A DNA stretch of 64,000 nucleotides from Pseudoalteromonas rubra (GCF_001482385.1 NZ_CP013611.1:3727501-3791500); one strand, 5' to 3'; counted from the stretch's first letter, positions 50,228 to 61,522 are shown. The notes: generated from the sequence alone by a model not told the origin. Made by a program: numbers and translations.

Positions 50228-53200
50228 ATGCGTCTGAGCAGCATCAAACTGGCTGGCTTCAAATCATTTGTTGAGCCGACTAAAATTCCCTTTCCAGAGC
50301 CGATGACTTGTGTTGTTGGCCCTAATGGGTGTGGCAAGTCTAATGTCATTGACGCCGTACGCTGGGTGCTGGGTGAAAGCTCCGCAAAAAACCTCCGCGG
50401 CGATGCCATGACCGACGTTATCTTTAATGGCTCAACCCATCGCAAGCCTGTGTCTCAGGCTTCGGTAGAGCTGCTTTTCGATAATACTCAAGGGCGACTT
50501 CCGGGCTCTATGGCTGATCGGACTCAGGTGGCCATCAAGCGTCTGGTTACCCGAGATGGCCAGTCACTGTATTTCCTCAATGGCAGTAAATGCCGTAAAC
50601 GTGACATTACGGATATCTTTCTTGGCACCGGTCTTGGCCCGCGCAGTTATGCGATCATTGAGCAAGGAATGATTTCGCGACTTATCGAGAGTAAGCCGCA
50701 AGAGCTGCGTATCTTTTTGGAGGAGGCCGCAGGTGTCTCCAAATACAAAGAGCGCCGGCGGGAAACGCAGACTCGGATCAAAAGTACCCGAGAGAACCTG
50801 GAACGTTTGCTGGATATGCGTCAGGAACTGCAAAATCAGCTTGACCGGCTGTCGAAACAGGCAGATGCGGCCCGCCAGTATCGAGACCTTAAGGCACAGG
50901 AGCGGACTCTGAAAGGCCAGCTGGCGGTGTTAAAGTGGCAGGAGTTACATGCCAGGCAGCAGGAAAAAACCACTCAGATAACTAAACTGAATGAGCAATT
51001 GACCTTTTTGGAGCAAGCCCATGGCGGCCATGATGATGTACTGGTCACGTGTGAGCAACAAGTCACCCACTTCAGTGAGGCGCAAACCCAATTACAACAG
51101 CAGCTTCATACTACCCAAACTCAGTTAACCCGGTTGGAGCAGCAGAAAATCCATCTGAGCGAAAAGCGCCGTGACTTAGTGGATAAACAAACACAGCTGA
51201 ACGAAGAGATTGCTCAGGCTCAGACGTTATATGAACAGCAACAACAACATTGTGCAGAATTAGCCGAGCAAGCTGAGATACATCAGGAGGCTGCGCAGAT
51301 AAGTGCAGAGAAGCTGGCTGAAGCAGAAATATTAAACGAAGAAAAAACCCAGCAACTGCAAGCATCAGAAGCGGCGAATCAGCAGAATCAGCAGGTACTT
51401 GAGCAGGCACGACAGCATGTTCAGCAGTGTCAGTTAGCGTTGCAACGTTTAACTCAGCAACAACAGCACCTGACGCAGCAACAAGCACAACTGGCACAGC
51501 AACTGGCGCAGCATGGCACACAAAACCCGGCTGAGGCATTAGCACAGCAACAAAAGGCACATCAGGAGTTGGTGCATGCGATGGCCATCTCACAGCAAGA
51601 AAACCAGCGCCTGAGTGCCGAGCTACACCGTTTGAATGAGGCAAAAGCGGCGTTACAGCAGCAGGTTCAGGCGCAGCAGGTCAAACTTGGGCAGGTTCAG
51701 GCTCAGGTGCAGGCGCTGGAAAAACTCACCCATGCTCAGCAAGGTGACAGCGAAGACGCTCCAGGTGCGTCATTGCTCAGTGCTTTAAGGGTCGAACCGG
51801 GCCGCGAACAGGTTGTGGAACGTGCGATGCTGGGGTTGGGCTCGCTGCGGATCACCGAACAAGACTATGTCAACCGGATCTGGGCCAGTACAAAAAGAGA
51901 GAAAAGCCCGAACAGCGTGGCGATGTTAGTCCACTCCGACGTTTACCCGGAGTTTCTCAATCAGATTGAGTGGCTCGGTGAGGCGCGTCACTTCAGCGCA
52001 CACACAGCGTTTTTTGCCGCAATTGATGATGCAGGCAACTTGTATGGGCATAACTGGCGGGCGCAAGAGACAGATACGCAGTCGGAGAACTTACTTGCCC
52101 ATTATAGCGAGCTGCGTGCCCACCAGGCGGCACTGCCGGAAATTGAGGCGCGGCTTAGCGAACTGGAAACAGCGCTTGGGCCACTGGAAACGTCGGTGTT
52201 GCAATGTGCCGAGCAGCTTGAAACCAATAAACAGGGTGTCCATGAGGCGGCCAAACAGGTCGCCAGCAGCCAGACTCGGGTGGACATGTTAGTGGCTCAG
52301 CAAGCCAGCTGGCAACAACAAAGCCATCAGCTAGAAAGCAATCAACATGAACTGGCTGAACAGAGTGAACTGCTGGTGGCACAGCTCGAAGAAAGCGAGC
52401 AAACTTTGTGGCAGGCAGAAGAAGCGCAGGAATTGCAGCAGCAACAGGTGGATCAGGCAAGCGAGTCACTGGAAACGCTCAAACGGGCACAGCTTTATCA
52501 GCAGCAGCAACAACGTGACATTCAACAGCAGTATCATCAGGCGAAACTGAAACTTCAGCAAGTTGAAAGTGATGTTCAGCTTGGCCAGACTAAACTCAGC
52601 CACCTTGCCCAGGCCCTGTCGCAGGGCACAGAATCACTTGCGCAAGTGCAGCAACAATTACACAGCTGTGAAGAACCTGGTGTTGAGTTGGAGCAACAGC
52701 AAACAGAATTGTTGATCCGCCATACCGAGCTGGAGCAAGCATTACAGGATGGCGCGGTACAACTAAATGAAGCAAAGCAGCAACTGAGTGATAAACAGCT
52801 GGCGCTTAAAGATGCTCAGGCACAGAGCACGAAACTTAAAGAGCAGCGCCAGCAGTTAGCGTTGCAGGAACAAAGTTTAATGGTGAAGGCGCAGGCCGTA
52901 CTTGAACCTTTGACAGAGCTGCGTCAGACCCTCAAAGACGTTCTGGCTCAGCTACCTGAAGACGCACAGGCCAGCAGCCATCAGGGTAAGTTGACTCGCA
53001 TTGCCCAGCAGCTGAGTCTGTTGGGCGCGGTTAACCTTGCCGCGATTGAAGAATTTGATGAGGCCCAGCAACGCAAGCGGTATCTTGACGAGCAGCTGGA
53101 CGATCTTAGTGCCGCGCTGGAAACGTTGGAAGGGGCTATTCGTAAAATTGACCGTGAGACGCGTAGCCGTTTTAAAACGACTTTTGATCAGGTGAATCAG

Positions 53201-53635
53201 GACCTGGCGGAACTGTTTCCCAAAGTGTTTGGCGGTGGCAGCGCTTATCTTGAACTCACTAGTGATGACTTGTTGGAAAGTGGTGTCTCCATAATGGCAA
53301 GGCCGCCGGGTAAGAAAAACTCGACAATTCATCTGTTAAGTGGTGGAGAAAAAGCCCTGACCGCATTATCATTGGTATTTTCAATATTTAGACTGAATCC
53401 GGCCCCATTTTGTATGCTGGATGAAGTAGATGCACCGCTGGACGATGCGAACGTAGGACGCTTCTGCCGACTGGTCGAAGAAATGTCGCAAACGGTGCAG
53501 TTTATTTACATCAGCCACAATAAGGTCGCAATGGAAATGGCTGGCCGGTTGACGGGGGTAACCATGGCGGAACCCGGAGTTTCACGTATGGTTGCCGTAG
53601 ACATAGAACAAGCAGTGCAAATGGCGCATGCATAA
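50228..53635 (+). CDS. smc: Chromosome segregation protein SMC
   Basis: 1135 residues. Walker A GPNGCGKSNVIDAVRW near the N-terminus, two long coiled coils that are unusually rich in Gln (many QQQ runs) around a hinge at about 510-650, and C-terminal signature LLSGGEKALTALSLVFSIF with Walker B CMLDEVDAPLDDANVG. Many gammaproteobacteria use MukBEF instead; smc next to zipA and ligA is the Alteromonadales/Pseudomonas arrangement. No ScpA/ScpB genes are in the window. Confidence 0.95.
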   Translation: MRLSSIKLAGFKSFVEPTKIPFPEPMTCVVGPNGCGKSNVIDAVRWVLGESSAKNLRGDAMTDVIFNGSTHRKPVSQASVELLFDNTQGRLPGSMADRTQVAIKRLVTRDGQSLYFLNGSKCRKRDITDIFLGTGLGPRSYAIIEQGMISRLIESKPQELRIFLEEAAGVSKYKERRRETQTRIKSTRENLERLLDMRQELQNQLDRLSKQADAARQYRDLKAQERTLKGQLAVLKWQELHARQQEKTTQITKLNEQLTFLEQAHGGHDDVLVTCEQQVTHFSEAQTQLQQQLHTTQTQLTRLEQQKIHLSEKRRDLVDKQTQLNEEIAQAQTLYEQQQQHCAELAEQAEIHQEAAQISAEKLAEAEILNEEKTQQLQASEAANQQNQQVLEQARQHVQQCQLALQRLTQQQQHLTQQQAQLAQQLAQHGTQNPAEALAQQQKAHQELVHAMAISQQENQRLSAELHRLNEAKAALQQQVQAQQVKLGQVQAQVQALEKLTHAQQGDSEDAPGASLLSALRVEPGREQVVERAMLGLGSLRITEQDYVNRIWASTKREKSPNSVAMLVHSDVYPEFLNQIEWLGEARHFSAHTAFFAAIDDAGNLYGHNWRAQETDTQSENLLAHYSELRAHQAALPEIEARLSELETALGPLETSVLQCAEQLETNKQGVHEAAKQVASSQTRVDMLVAQQASWQQQSHQLESNQHELAEQSELLVAQLEESEQTLWQAEEAQELQQQQVDQASESLETLKRAQLYQQQQQRDIQQQYHQAKLKLQQVESDVQLGQTKLSHLAQALSQGTESLAQVQQQLHSCEEPGVELEQQQTELLIRHTELEQALQDGAVQLNEAKQQLSDKQLALKDAQAQSTKLKEQRQQLALQEQSLMVKAQAVLEPLTELRQTLKDVLAQLPEDAQASSHQGKLTRIAQQLSLLGAVNLAAIEEFDEAQQRKRYLDEQLDDLSAALETLEGAIRKIDRETRSRFKTTFDQVNQDLAELFPKVFGGGSAYLELTSDDLLESGVSIMARPPGKKNSTIHLLSGGEKALTALSLVFSIFRLNPAPFCMLDEVDAPLDDANVGRFCRLVEEMSQTVQFIYISHNKVAMEMAGRLTGVTMAEPGVSRMVAVDIEQAVQMAHA

Positions 53636-53651
53636 TAAGTAAAGGTGAGCA

Positions 53652-54359
53652 ATGGCCACAGAATTAAGATGGGCATTAATCGTGATCAGTGCACTGATCA
53701 TTGGTGGATTATTGATACATGGCTTATGGTCGGTGAGAAAAAAAGAGAACCAGGACACCACCGATAGCCCCGCACCCGCAAAAAAGCCGGAGACGGCCCC
53801 CACGCCACAGCACGAAGAAGAGCCTCAGCTGGGCGAAATGAGCTTTTCTGCTGTTGATGAGGATAAGCAACCGGCCTCTGCTGAAGCCGATACCGAAGCG
53901 ACCGAGCAAGCGGAGACTGAGCAGCAGGAAGCACCGCAGGAAACTGCGCCACAGGACTTTATTATTCTGCATATTGATATGCCCGAAGGGTTAACCATGG
54001 CGGGCTCTAAGCTGCTACCTTGTGTATTAAGCTTGGGCTTTAAGTACTCTGATGAAGGCTTTTTTAATCGTCATGTTGAATCATCCGGCAATGGTCCGGT
54101 GTTGTTCCGTTTGGTCAATATGTACAATCCGGGCACCTTCGATATCGACAATATGGAACAATTCAGCACCGGTGGCGTGAGTCTGTTTATGACCTTGCCG
54201 TGTGAAGGTGACAGCATGGCAGCGTTCAATATGCTGCACAGTGCCGCGAAGAAACTCGCCGATGAATTTGGTGCCAGTGTGCTCGATAGCAATCGAGAGC
54301 CACTCACTGTGAATACCACCCGTGCCTATGTTGAAAAGGTACGAGAATATACCGTATAA
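53652..54359 (+). CDS. zipA: Cell division protein ZipA
   Basis: 235 residues. N-terminal membrane helix (LRWALIVISALIIGGLLIHG), a Pro/Ala/Glu/Gln-rich linker (about 30-100), and a C-terminal FtsZ-binding domain (ILHIDMPEGLTMAGSKLLP, FSTGGVSLFMTLPCEGD). ZipA tethers FtsZ to the membrane. 16 bases after smc, before ligA, as in related bacteria. Confidence 0.96.
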   Translation: MATELRWALIVISALIIGGLLIHGLWSVRKKENQDTTDSPAPAKKPETAPTPQHEEEPQLGEMSFSAVDEDKQPASAEADTEATEQAETEQQEAPQETAPQDFIILHIDMPEGLTMAGSKLLPCVLSLGFKYSDEGFFNRHVESSGNGPVLFRLVNMYNPGTFDIDNMEQFSTGGVSLFMTLPCEGDSMAAFNMLHSAAKKLADEFGASVLDSNREPLTVNTTRAYVEKVREYTV

Positions 54360-54394
54360 GCGTTAAAGCTGCCTTCGGGCTCAAACGCGACAGA

Positions 54395-54421
54395 GCCACG
54401 GACCCGGGTCCGTGGCTTTTT
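54395..54421 (+). terminator. Terminator between zipA and ligA
   Basis: GCCACGGA-CCCGGG-TCCGTGGC followed by TTTTTG. It separates the smc-zipA transcript from ligA, which starts 20 bases later. Confidence 0.85.
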
Positions 54422-54431
54422 GTGTTATTAA

Positions 54432-56462
<2,031 letters not shown>

Positions 56463-56506
56463 TTAACTGGCAGGCTACTGGCCTGCCACAGAATGAGAGA
56501 AGTGGT

Positions 56507-56992
56507 ATGAGCAAGTTACAGGCAGGGTATGGACCCGAGTATTGGGATAAATATGGGGTATATCGCACGCCTGTAGGGTTTAACCTGACTTTGTTAGTGT
56601 TGCTCAGACCCTTCTTTCTGTGGCTGGTTTCAGCCCTTACATGGCGTCCTGATCTTGACCTCATGTCATTGTTTTTCCATTCAAAGCAGCACTTCTTTGT
56701 GGCAGTCATGATAGCGAGCCTGGCACTCATCCCGACTGTGCTGTTTTCATTACGCAGGCCAACGAGTTCTCTCAAACTAGCCAGTTTCTGGCGTTATATG
56801 CGCTGGCCACTACTACTGGCAGCCTGCCTTGACCTGACCTGGTTAGGGATGCAAATTGTTCAGGCGCAGTATCAATTTTCTTTCTATCTGGCCATTCAGG
56901 CTGTGTTGGTGTCCTGGGTAATTTTGTATTTGCTCAAAAGCCGATACTTAACGTGTTTTTTTGGGGATTGGCCTGAACCTGAAAATAATTGA
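56507..56992 (+). CDS. DUF2919-family membrane protein (YfeZ-like)
   Basis: 161 residues with four membrane helices (GFNLTLLVLLRPFFLWLVSA, FFVAVMIASLALIPTVLF, and two more). YfeZ-type proteins are inner-membrane proteins of unknown role. A hairpin (GGCAGGC/GCCTGCC at 56469-56487) without T-run lies between ligA and this gene. Confidence 0.8.
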   Translation: MSKLQAGYGPEYWDKYGVYRTPVGFNLTLLVLLRPFFLWLVSALTWRPDLDLMSLFFHSKQHFFVAVMIASLALIPTVLFSLRRPTSSLKLASFWRYMRWPLLLAACLDLTWLGMQIVQAQYQFSFYLAIQAVLVSWVILYLLKSRYLTCFFGDWPEPENN

Positions 56993-57162
56993 CTTGACGC
57001 TGACGGGCTAACAACTAAACATTAGGGCGATCGTGGCTTTCATATTGGCGTAAAAATAACACGCTAGTCTGATCCGGACTGGCTGTGTGACTCTATAACA
57101 ATAAGACAAATCTCATGTGTTTGCCAATATGGAGTAACTCTACATCAAGCGGAGAAAGAGAC

Positions 57163-57618
57163 ATGTTAACTTGGCGAGATATACTGCAGTTCGCAGATAA
57201 CGGCAATCCACAACCCCCCAGGCGCGTAGAAAAAAACCTGATGCAATGGCAGGCATTGCTGGAACCTTCTGTTTTTCACATTACCCGCAACCGCGGTACA
57301 GAGCGTCCATTTAGCTCGCAAAGCTGCACCGTATTTTCACCGGGTAAATATCACTGTGCCTGTTGTGAACAGCTGCTATTTGATGCGGAAGAAAAGTTTG
57401 ATAGCGGCTCAGGCTGGCCTTCATTTACGCAGCCATATTGTGCAGATTCAGTCGCTTATCGGCTGGATCGCTCTCATGGTATGGACAGAGTGGAGATTGT
57501 TTGCAATGTCTGCGATGCGCACCTTGGACATGTTTTTCCGGATGGGCCAAAGCCCAGTGGTTTACGCTATTGTGTCAATGCACTGGCGTTGAAAAAACAC
57601 GAAGAAGGCACCCACTAA
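57163..57618 (+). CDS. msrB: Peptide methionine-(R)-sulfoxide reductase
   Basis: 151 residues from the ATG at 57163, with GGAGAAAGAG upstream; an ATG at 57115 lacks a site. SelR fold with zinc Cys pairs CACC and CNVC, substrate motif GSGWPSF, and the catalytic Cys in LRYCVNALAL. Reduces Met-R-sulfoxide in proteins. The first ~25 residues before the fold are longer than in E. coli MsrB. Cytosolic, no signal peptide. Confidence 0.92.
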   Translation: MLTWRDILQFADNGNPQPPRRVEKNLMQWQALLEPSVFHITRNRGTERPFSSQSCTVFSPGKYHCACCEQLLFDAEEKFDSGSGWPSFTQPYCADSVAYRLDRSHGMDRVEIVCNVCDAHLGHVFPDGPKPSGLRYCVNALALKKHEEGTH

Positions 57619-57638
57619 CTTAACTGGGGCGCTTTTGG

Positions 57639-59273
57639 TTAGGGTTTAAAGTCCAGGTTCATCTCTGCCAGCTGGGCTTGTAGCTTGTCGAAACGCTCTT
57701 GCTGCTCTGGTTCAAGTTGCGCTGTGCTAAGTGTTTTATAGCATTTTTCTGCCAGATTAGAGTTAAATGTGGTGGCTTTCTTTCCAGTTGCATCGGCCAG
57801 GCATTGCAGTAAATTGAGTGCGATACTGGCATTTTTAGGCATCACTCTGAATGCCTGTGTAAACGCTTCTAATGCCACGTCTAGCTGCCCCTTCTGGAAC
57901 TGTTTTACAGCATGGTTATTGAGCTCTTTTGGCCCCATTGTAATGTTTTTGCGTTCATCTTGTTGTTGCTGAAGCAGATGCATTAAAGTTGGATCTTTCT
58001 GCTGCTGGTGGCGTTCGCAGTGCGTAATTATTTGGCCAAACAACGCTTCTGCTTTGTGCTGAAACCCCAATTCGTGAAAGGCTTTGGCTTTATCTAAAGC
58101 TGCATCAACCGAACGTATTTGAGGTTCATCTTCCAACTGCTCCATGAGTTGTCGCGCTTTGGTATGTTCATCTTTCAGATAGTGAAGTCGTGCATTTAAT
58201 ACGTCAATTTGAGTCTGGTTGTTGGCATTGGGAAACTGCTTTTTGAGATCACTCAGATATTGCTGTGTTTGCCGGGTGAGACGGGTGATCTGGTCATGCT
58301 GATCTGTGCTGAGTGCAAAGTCAATGCCGGCTCGAGCTGCATTCAAATAGACTTCAGGGCTGTCATGAATTGAAAAGCGGGCAAAATTGGCGATTTCTTT
58401 TTGTGCATTGTAACTGCATTCATAATCATGGTTAATACGTGCAACGGTACTGAGGGACTTCTGACGCTCAATATTACGCGGTGCAATCTGAGAGGCTTTT
58501 ACCAATGACTCCTGTGCTTCTTCGAATTGGTTGAGTTTGAGCTCCAGGCGAGACAATAGATCTAATGCGGCAAGTCGGGTTTCGCTTTTTTCTATCAGTG
58601 ACTTGAGCATCTTTTGCGCCATGATGTCTTCATTATTTGCAATCAGGGTTTCGACTAAACCCAGTTTGGCCCAGGTAAACTTTTGCAGCTCAAGTGCGGA
58701 GCGATAGAATTGTTTGGTTTCGTCAAACCGCTTAAGTTTTAACAGCGTCTCGCCTTTAAGCTTTAGCAATATCGGGCTGTAAGCGTGCTCACCGCTCTCA
58801 AGTTCAGAGTTAATTAGTTTGAGTGCCTTAGAGTAGTTTTCGTCGTCAAGCAGGTTATAGAGCGCCTTAAGGCTGCGTTTACGCTTTAACACCCGCTCAA
58901 TACGCGCTTTAAGTTCCTTTATGCTAAAAGGCTTCACCAGGAAGTCATCTGGTTGCAACTCAACGATGCTGTGAACTAATTCTGGACTGGTTTCGGCGGA
59001 GGTGAAAATAAACCCGGTGCTTTGGCGGATCAGGCGTTTTTTAATCAACTCCTCATAAAGCTGATAACCATTTTGACGTTTGCTCAGATCAAAAGAGCAA
59101 ATAATTAAATCGAATTTATGATGGATACAGCTTTCCTTTGCAAGCTGGGCGTTTTCGGCAAACTGGACGTTTTTGTAAGCCAGTTGGTCCAGCGACTGTT
59201 TAATGTAGCTCAGCGCCAGCTGCTGTTCTTCCACGATCAAAATTTTTGCATTTACAAAGGGTTGAACAGACAT
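57639..59273 (-). CDS. Receiver-TPR protein
   Basis: 544 residues. Receiver-like domain at 8-130: acidic pair VEEQQ, Thr in FTSAETS, Lys in VKPFSIKELK. The residue at the phospho-Asp place is Ser60 (IICSFDL), so it may not be phosphorylated in the usual way, unless Asp62 substitutes. The rest (about 145-540) is TPR repeats, for example NHAVKQFQKGQLDVALEAFT near the end. Response regulators of this build act through protein contacts. Convergent with msrB; no kinase adjacent. Confidence 0.85.
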   Translation of the reverse strand: MSVQPFVNAKILIVEEQQLALSYIKQSLDQLAYKNVQFAENAQLAKESCIHHKFDLIICSFDLSKRQNGYQLYEELIKKRLIRQSTGFIFTSAETSPELVHSIVELQPDDFLVKPFSIKELKARIERVLKRKRSLKALYNLLDDENYSKALKLINSELESGEHAYSPILLKLKGETLLKLKRFDETKQFYRSALELQKFTWAKLGLVETLIANNEDIMAQKMLKSLIEKSETRLAALDLLSRLELKLNQFEEAQESLVKASQIAPRNIERQKSLSTVARINHDYECSYNAQKEIANFARFSIHDSPEVYLNAARAGIDFALSTDQHDQITRLTRQTQQYLSDLKKQFPNANNQTQIDVLNARLHYLKDEHTKARQLMEQLEDEPQIRSVDAALDKAKAFHELGFQHKAEALFGQIITHCERHQQQKDPTLMHLLQQQQDERKNITMGPKELNNHAVKQFQKGQLDVALEAFTQAFRVMPKNASIALNLLQCLADATGKKATTFNSNLAEKCYKTLSTAQLEPEQQERFDKLQAQLAEMNLDFKP

Positions 59274-59398
59274 AGAGTAAAAGATAAAGGAATAAATTCT
59301 GCATACTTTTAGTCTAGACGTTTATTTTTTCTTTTGAAACATAAGGATTAAAAAGCTTGATAAGAAAACAGAGAAAATAGCGGGAACATAGCATTTAG

Positions 59399-59834
59399 AT
59401 GATGGTGGGCTGTACTGGATTTGAATCGGTAATGCTCGCCTTGGTTAGGAATAAACGCGATGTGGCATCGATCAATGTACACGAGGTAAATAAAAGGAAT
59501 TTAGATGATGGTGGGCTGTACTGGATTTGAATCGGTAATGCTCGCCTTGGTTAGGAATGAGCGAGATGTGGCATTGACCAAAGAATACGATATAAAAAAG
59601 GAATTTATATGATGGTGGGTTGTACTGGATTTGAATCGGTAATGCTCGCCTTGGTTAGGAATGAGCGAGATGTGGCATTGACCAAAGAATACGATATAAA
59701 AAAGGAATTTATATGATGGTGGGTTGTACTGGATTTGAATCGGTAATGCTCGCCTTGGTCAGGATTGAGTGCGATGTGGCATTGACCAATGAGTACGATA
59801 TAAAAAAGGAATTTAGATGATAGTGTTTAGATGA
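59399..59834 (-). repeat. Tandem array of decayed tRNA-Val copies (four ~105-bp units plus a relic)
   Basis: Units begin (plus-strand TGG that would be the CCA end) at 59403, 59509, 59613 and 59717, spaced 106, 104 and 104 bases. Each keeps the tRNA-Val 3' acceptor and CCA and a T-loop-like segment, but the T-stem has mismatches, the anticodon is lost and the D-arm is replaced by an inverted repeat (CGATG-TGG-CATCG in unit 1). A fifth relic (GATAGTGTTTAG) lies before the first intact gene. Confidence 0.85.
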
Positions 59835-59910
59835 TGGTGGGTTGTACTGGACTTGAACCAGTGACCCTCGCCTTGTAAGGGCGATGCTCTCCCAACTGAG
59901 CTAACAACCC
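59835..59910 (-). tRNA. tRNA-Val(TAC)
   Basis: 76 bases with encoded CCA; acceptor GGGTTGT/ACAACCC; anticodon stem TCGCC/GGCGA around CTTACAA gives TAC. Last intact gene of the Val array. Confidence 0.95.
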
Positions 59911-59950
59911 ATGCATTGATGCAGGTAAATACTCTGTATTTCCGAGGAAA

Positions 59951-60026
59951 TGGTGGGTTGTACTGGACTTGAACCAGTGACCCTCGCCTTGTAAGGGCGA
60001 TGCTCTCCCAACTGAGCTAACAACCC
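59951..60026 (-). tRNA. tRNA-Val(TAC)
   Basis: 76 bases, identical to the neighbours. The 40-base spacer on each side repeats (ATGCATTGATGCAGG, ACTCTGTATTTCCGAGG). Confidence 0.95.
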
Positions 60027-60066
60027 ATGCATTGATGCAGGTAAATACTCTGTATTTCCGAGGAAA

Positions 60067-60142
60067 TGGTGGGTTGTACTGGACTTGAACCAGTGACCCT
60101 CGCCTTGTAAGGGCGATGCTCTCCCAACTGAGCTAACAACCC
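60067..60142 (-). tRNA. tRNA-Val(TAC)
   Basis: 76 bases, identical copy, 116 bases from the previous one. Confidence 0.95.
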
Positions 60143-60170
60143 AGAGTATTATTTTGGCAAGAATTGAATA

Positions 60171-60254
60171 TGGTGGGTTGTACTGACCTTAAATCAGCCC
60201 CTTGCCTTGGTAAGAATGAGCGCGATGCTGCATCGACCAAAGTTCACCAATTAA
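60171..60254 (-). pseudogene. Structured pseudo-tRNA-Val, class 2, copy A
   Basis: Keeps the 3' acceptor ACAACCC-A-CCA and a T-arm, but has no 5' acceptor strand and no TAC anticodon. The T-stem reads GCTGA/TCAGT in place of ACTGG/CCAGT, so it still pairs. It contains the hairpin CGATG-CTG-CATCG where the D-arm should be. It begins 84 bases before the next intact gene. Confidence 0.7.
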
Positions 60255-60330
60255 TGGTGGGTTGTACTGGACTTGAACCAGTGACCCTCGCCTTGTAAGG
60301 GCGATGCTCTCCCAACTGAGCTAACAACCC
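60255..60330 (-). tRNA. tRNA-Val(TAC)
   Basis: 76 bases, identical copy. Confidence 0.95.
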
Positions 60331-60360
60331 ATCTTAAATTTACAGCAGCATTCAAAGTTA

Positions 60361-60444
60361 TGGTGGGTTGTACTGACCTTATATCAGCCCCTTGCCTTGG
60401 TAAGAATGAGCGCGATGCCGCATCGACCAAAGTTCACCAATTAA
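60361..60444 (-). pseudogene. Structured pseudo-tRNA-Val, class 2, copy B
   Basis: Nearly the same as copy A (TATATCAG in place of TAAATCAG), same 84-base phase to the next intact gene. Confidence 0.7.
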
Positions 60445-60520
60445 TGGTGGGTTGTACTGGACTTGAACCAGTGACCCTCGCCTTGTAAGGGCGATGCTCT
60501 CCCAACTGAGCTAACAACCC
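60445..60520 (-). tRNA. tRNA-Val(TAC)
   Basis: 76 bases, identical copy. Confidence 0.95.
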
Positions 60521-60588
60521 ATAACTTGTATATTCTGCTTTGTGCGTATTGAGCCATAATTTTTAATCTAGCTAGACCACTTAAATTA

Positions 60589-60664
60589 TGGTGGGTTGTA
60601 CTGGACTTGAACCAGTGACCCTCGCCTTGTAAGGGCGATGCTCTCCCAACTGAGCTAACAACCC
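60589..60664 (-). tRNA. tRNA-Val(TAC)
   Basis: 76 bases, identical copy with a unique 68-base spacer toward the previous gene. Confidence 0.95.
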
Positions 60665-60714
60665 AATACGCTGTTTCAAATGTGAATGACTATAGTGACT
60701 TTTCACCAAATTAG

Positions 60715-60799
60715 TGGTGGAGTTTACTGACCTTAAATCAGAACCCTTACCTTGGTAAGAATGAGCGCGGTGCTGCATCGACCAAAGTTCACCAATTAA
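60715..60799 (-). pseudogene. Structured pseudo-tRNA-Val, class 2, copy C
   Basis: More diverged (GGTGGAGTTTACTGACC on the plus strand), same layout, 85 bases from the next intact gene. Confidence 0.65.
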
Positions 60800-60875
60800 T
60801 GGTGGGTTGTACTGGACTTGAACCAGTGACCCTCGCCTTGTAAGGGCGATGCTCTCCCAACTGAGCTAACAACCC
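60800..60875 (-). tRNA. tRNA-Val(TAC)
   Basis: 76 bases, identical copy; first gene after the array promoter. Confidence 0.95.
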
Positions 60876-60919
60876 ACATTCGAAACCAACAACACCTTGC
60901 CGTGTCGTTGTGGGGCGCT

Positions 60920-60947
60920 ATTATATGTTTCCTTTCAAAGGAGTCAA
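60920..60947 (-). promoter_or_regulatory. Promoter of the tRNA-Val array
   Basis: Minus strand: -35 TTGACT (60942-60947), 16-base spacer, perfect -10 TATAAT (60920-60925), GC-rich discriminator AGCGCCCC. The first tRNA begins about 45 bases downstream. Confidence 0.85.
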
Positions 60948-61443
60948 CACAAAATCCTGTTTTTTTATCTGTATGCTTCTTTTATGTTCACCCGTTCATT
61001 TTTTGGGTATTTCCCTTCATTATATGTCCAGACAATATATGAAGCCTAGATATCTTATGAAAGTGATAGAAATAGAATCGGGAGCAGTGGGGGAGATCAG
61101 GCTGTGGGTTGATTTAAAGAGGGGGTGAGTTGTCGGGCAAATTTGAAAAACTTATTTATGTGCTGAGTTTCTTTGAGCCTCAGCTCAAATCACTTGTTGC
61201 ATTGCAGAGGCATTCATATGCGCTTTTTAATTGCATTACAACTTGGTGAGAGTTTTAGAGGATATGAGTAAAAGTGACCTCCAAATACTGGTGGGGAAGT
61301 GTCATGACTTGTGTTTGATAGGGTTAACTGGTTTTAAATTGAGCAAAAACATAGACTTCTATTGATTGCACCCAGACTTTCGCTTATATTCTGTTCTTTC
61401 GGGGTGTTTTTGCAGCAGTTGAGAAAAACTTGCTGAAAAGGTG

Positions 61444-61472
61444 TTGACTTTGTTTTCTGTGATGCATAGAAT
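61444..61472 (+). promoter_or_regulatory. Promoter of the tRNA-Ala/Glu array
   Basis: -35 TTGACT (61444-61449), 17-base spacer, -10 TAGAAT (61467-61472), GC-rich discriminator GCGCCCCG. Same design as the other two tRNA promoters in the window, in line with shared growth-rate/stringent control. Confidence 0.85.
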
Positions 61473-61522
61473 GCGCCCCGCACTCAGCGATGCAGCGGTG
61501 ACGTTTCATTGTGAATAGGTGA

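Larger units (their letters stand above)
60876..61522. other. Divergent intergenic region between the Val and Ala/Glu tRNA arrays
   Basis: 647 bases with two stable-RNA promoters facing outward (60920-60947 minus, 61444-61472 plus). No credible gene between them; a 72-codon plus-strand frame at 60910 overlaps the Val promoter and is not supported. Confidence 0.7.

Noticed and set aside
51111..51644. 177-codon minus-strand frame inside smc
   Set aside because: Antisense of the Gln-rich coiled coil; CAG/CAA codons read in reverse avoid stops.
59399..60875. Regularly spaced direct repeats that look like a CRISPR array
   Set aside because: The repeats are tRNA-Val genes and decayed copies about 76-85 bases long, with repeated rather than unique spacers, and no cas gene is present.
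60910..61128. 72-codon plus-strand frame
   Set aside because: It starts inside the Val-array promoter, has no ribosome site and no recognisable protein character.
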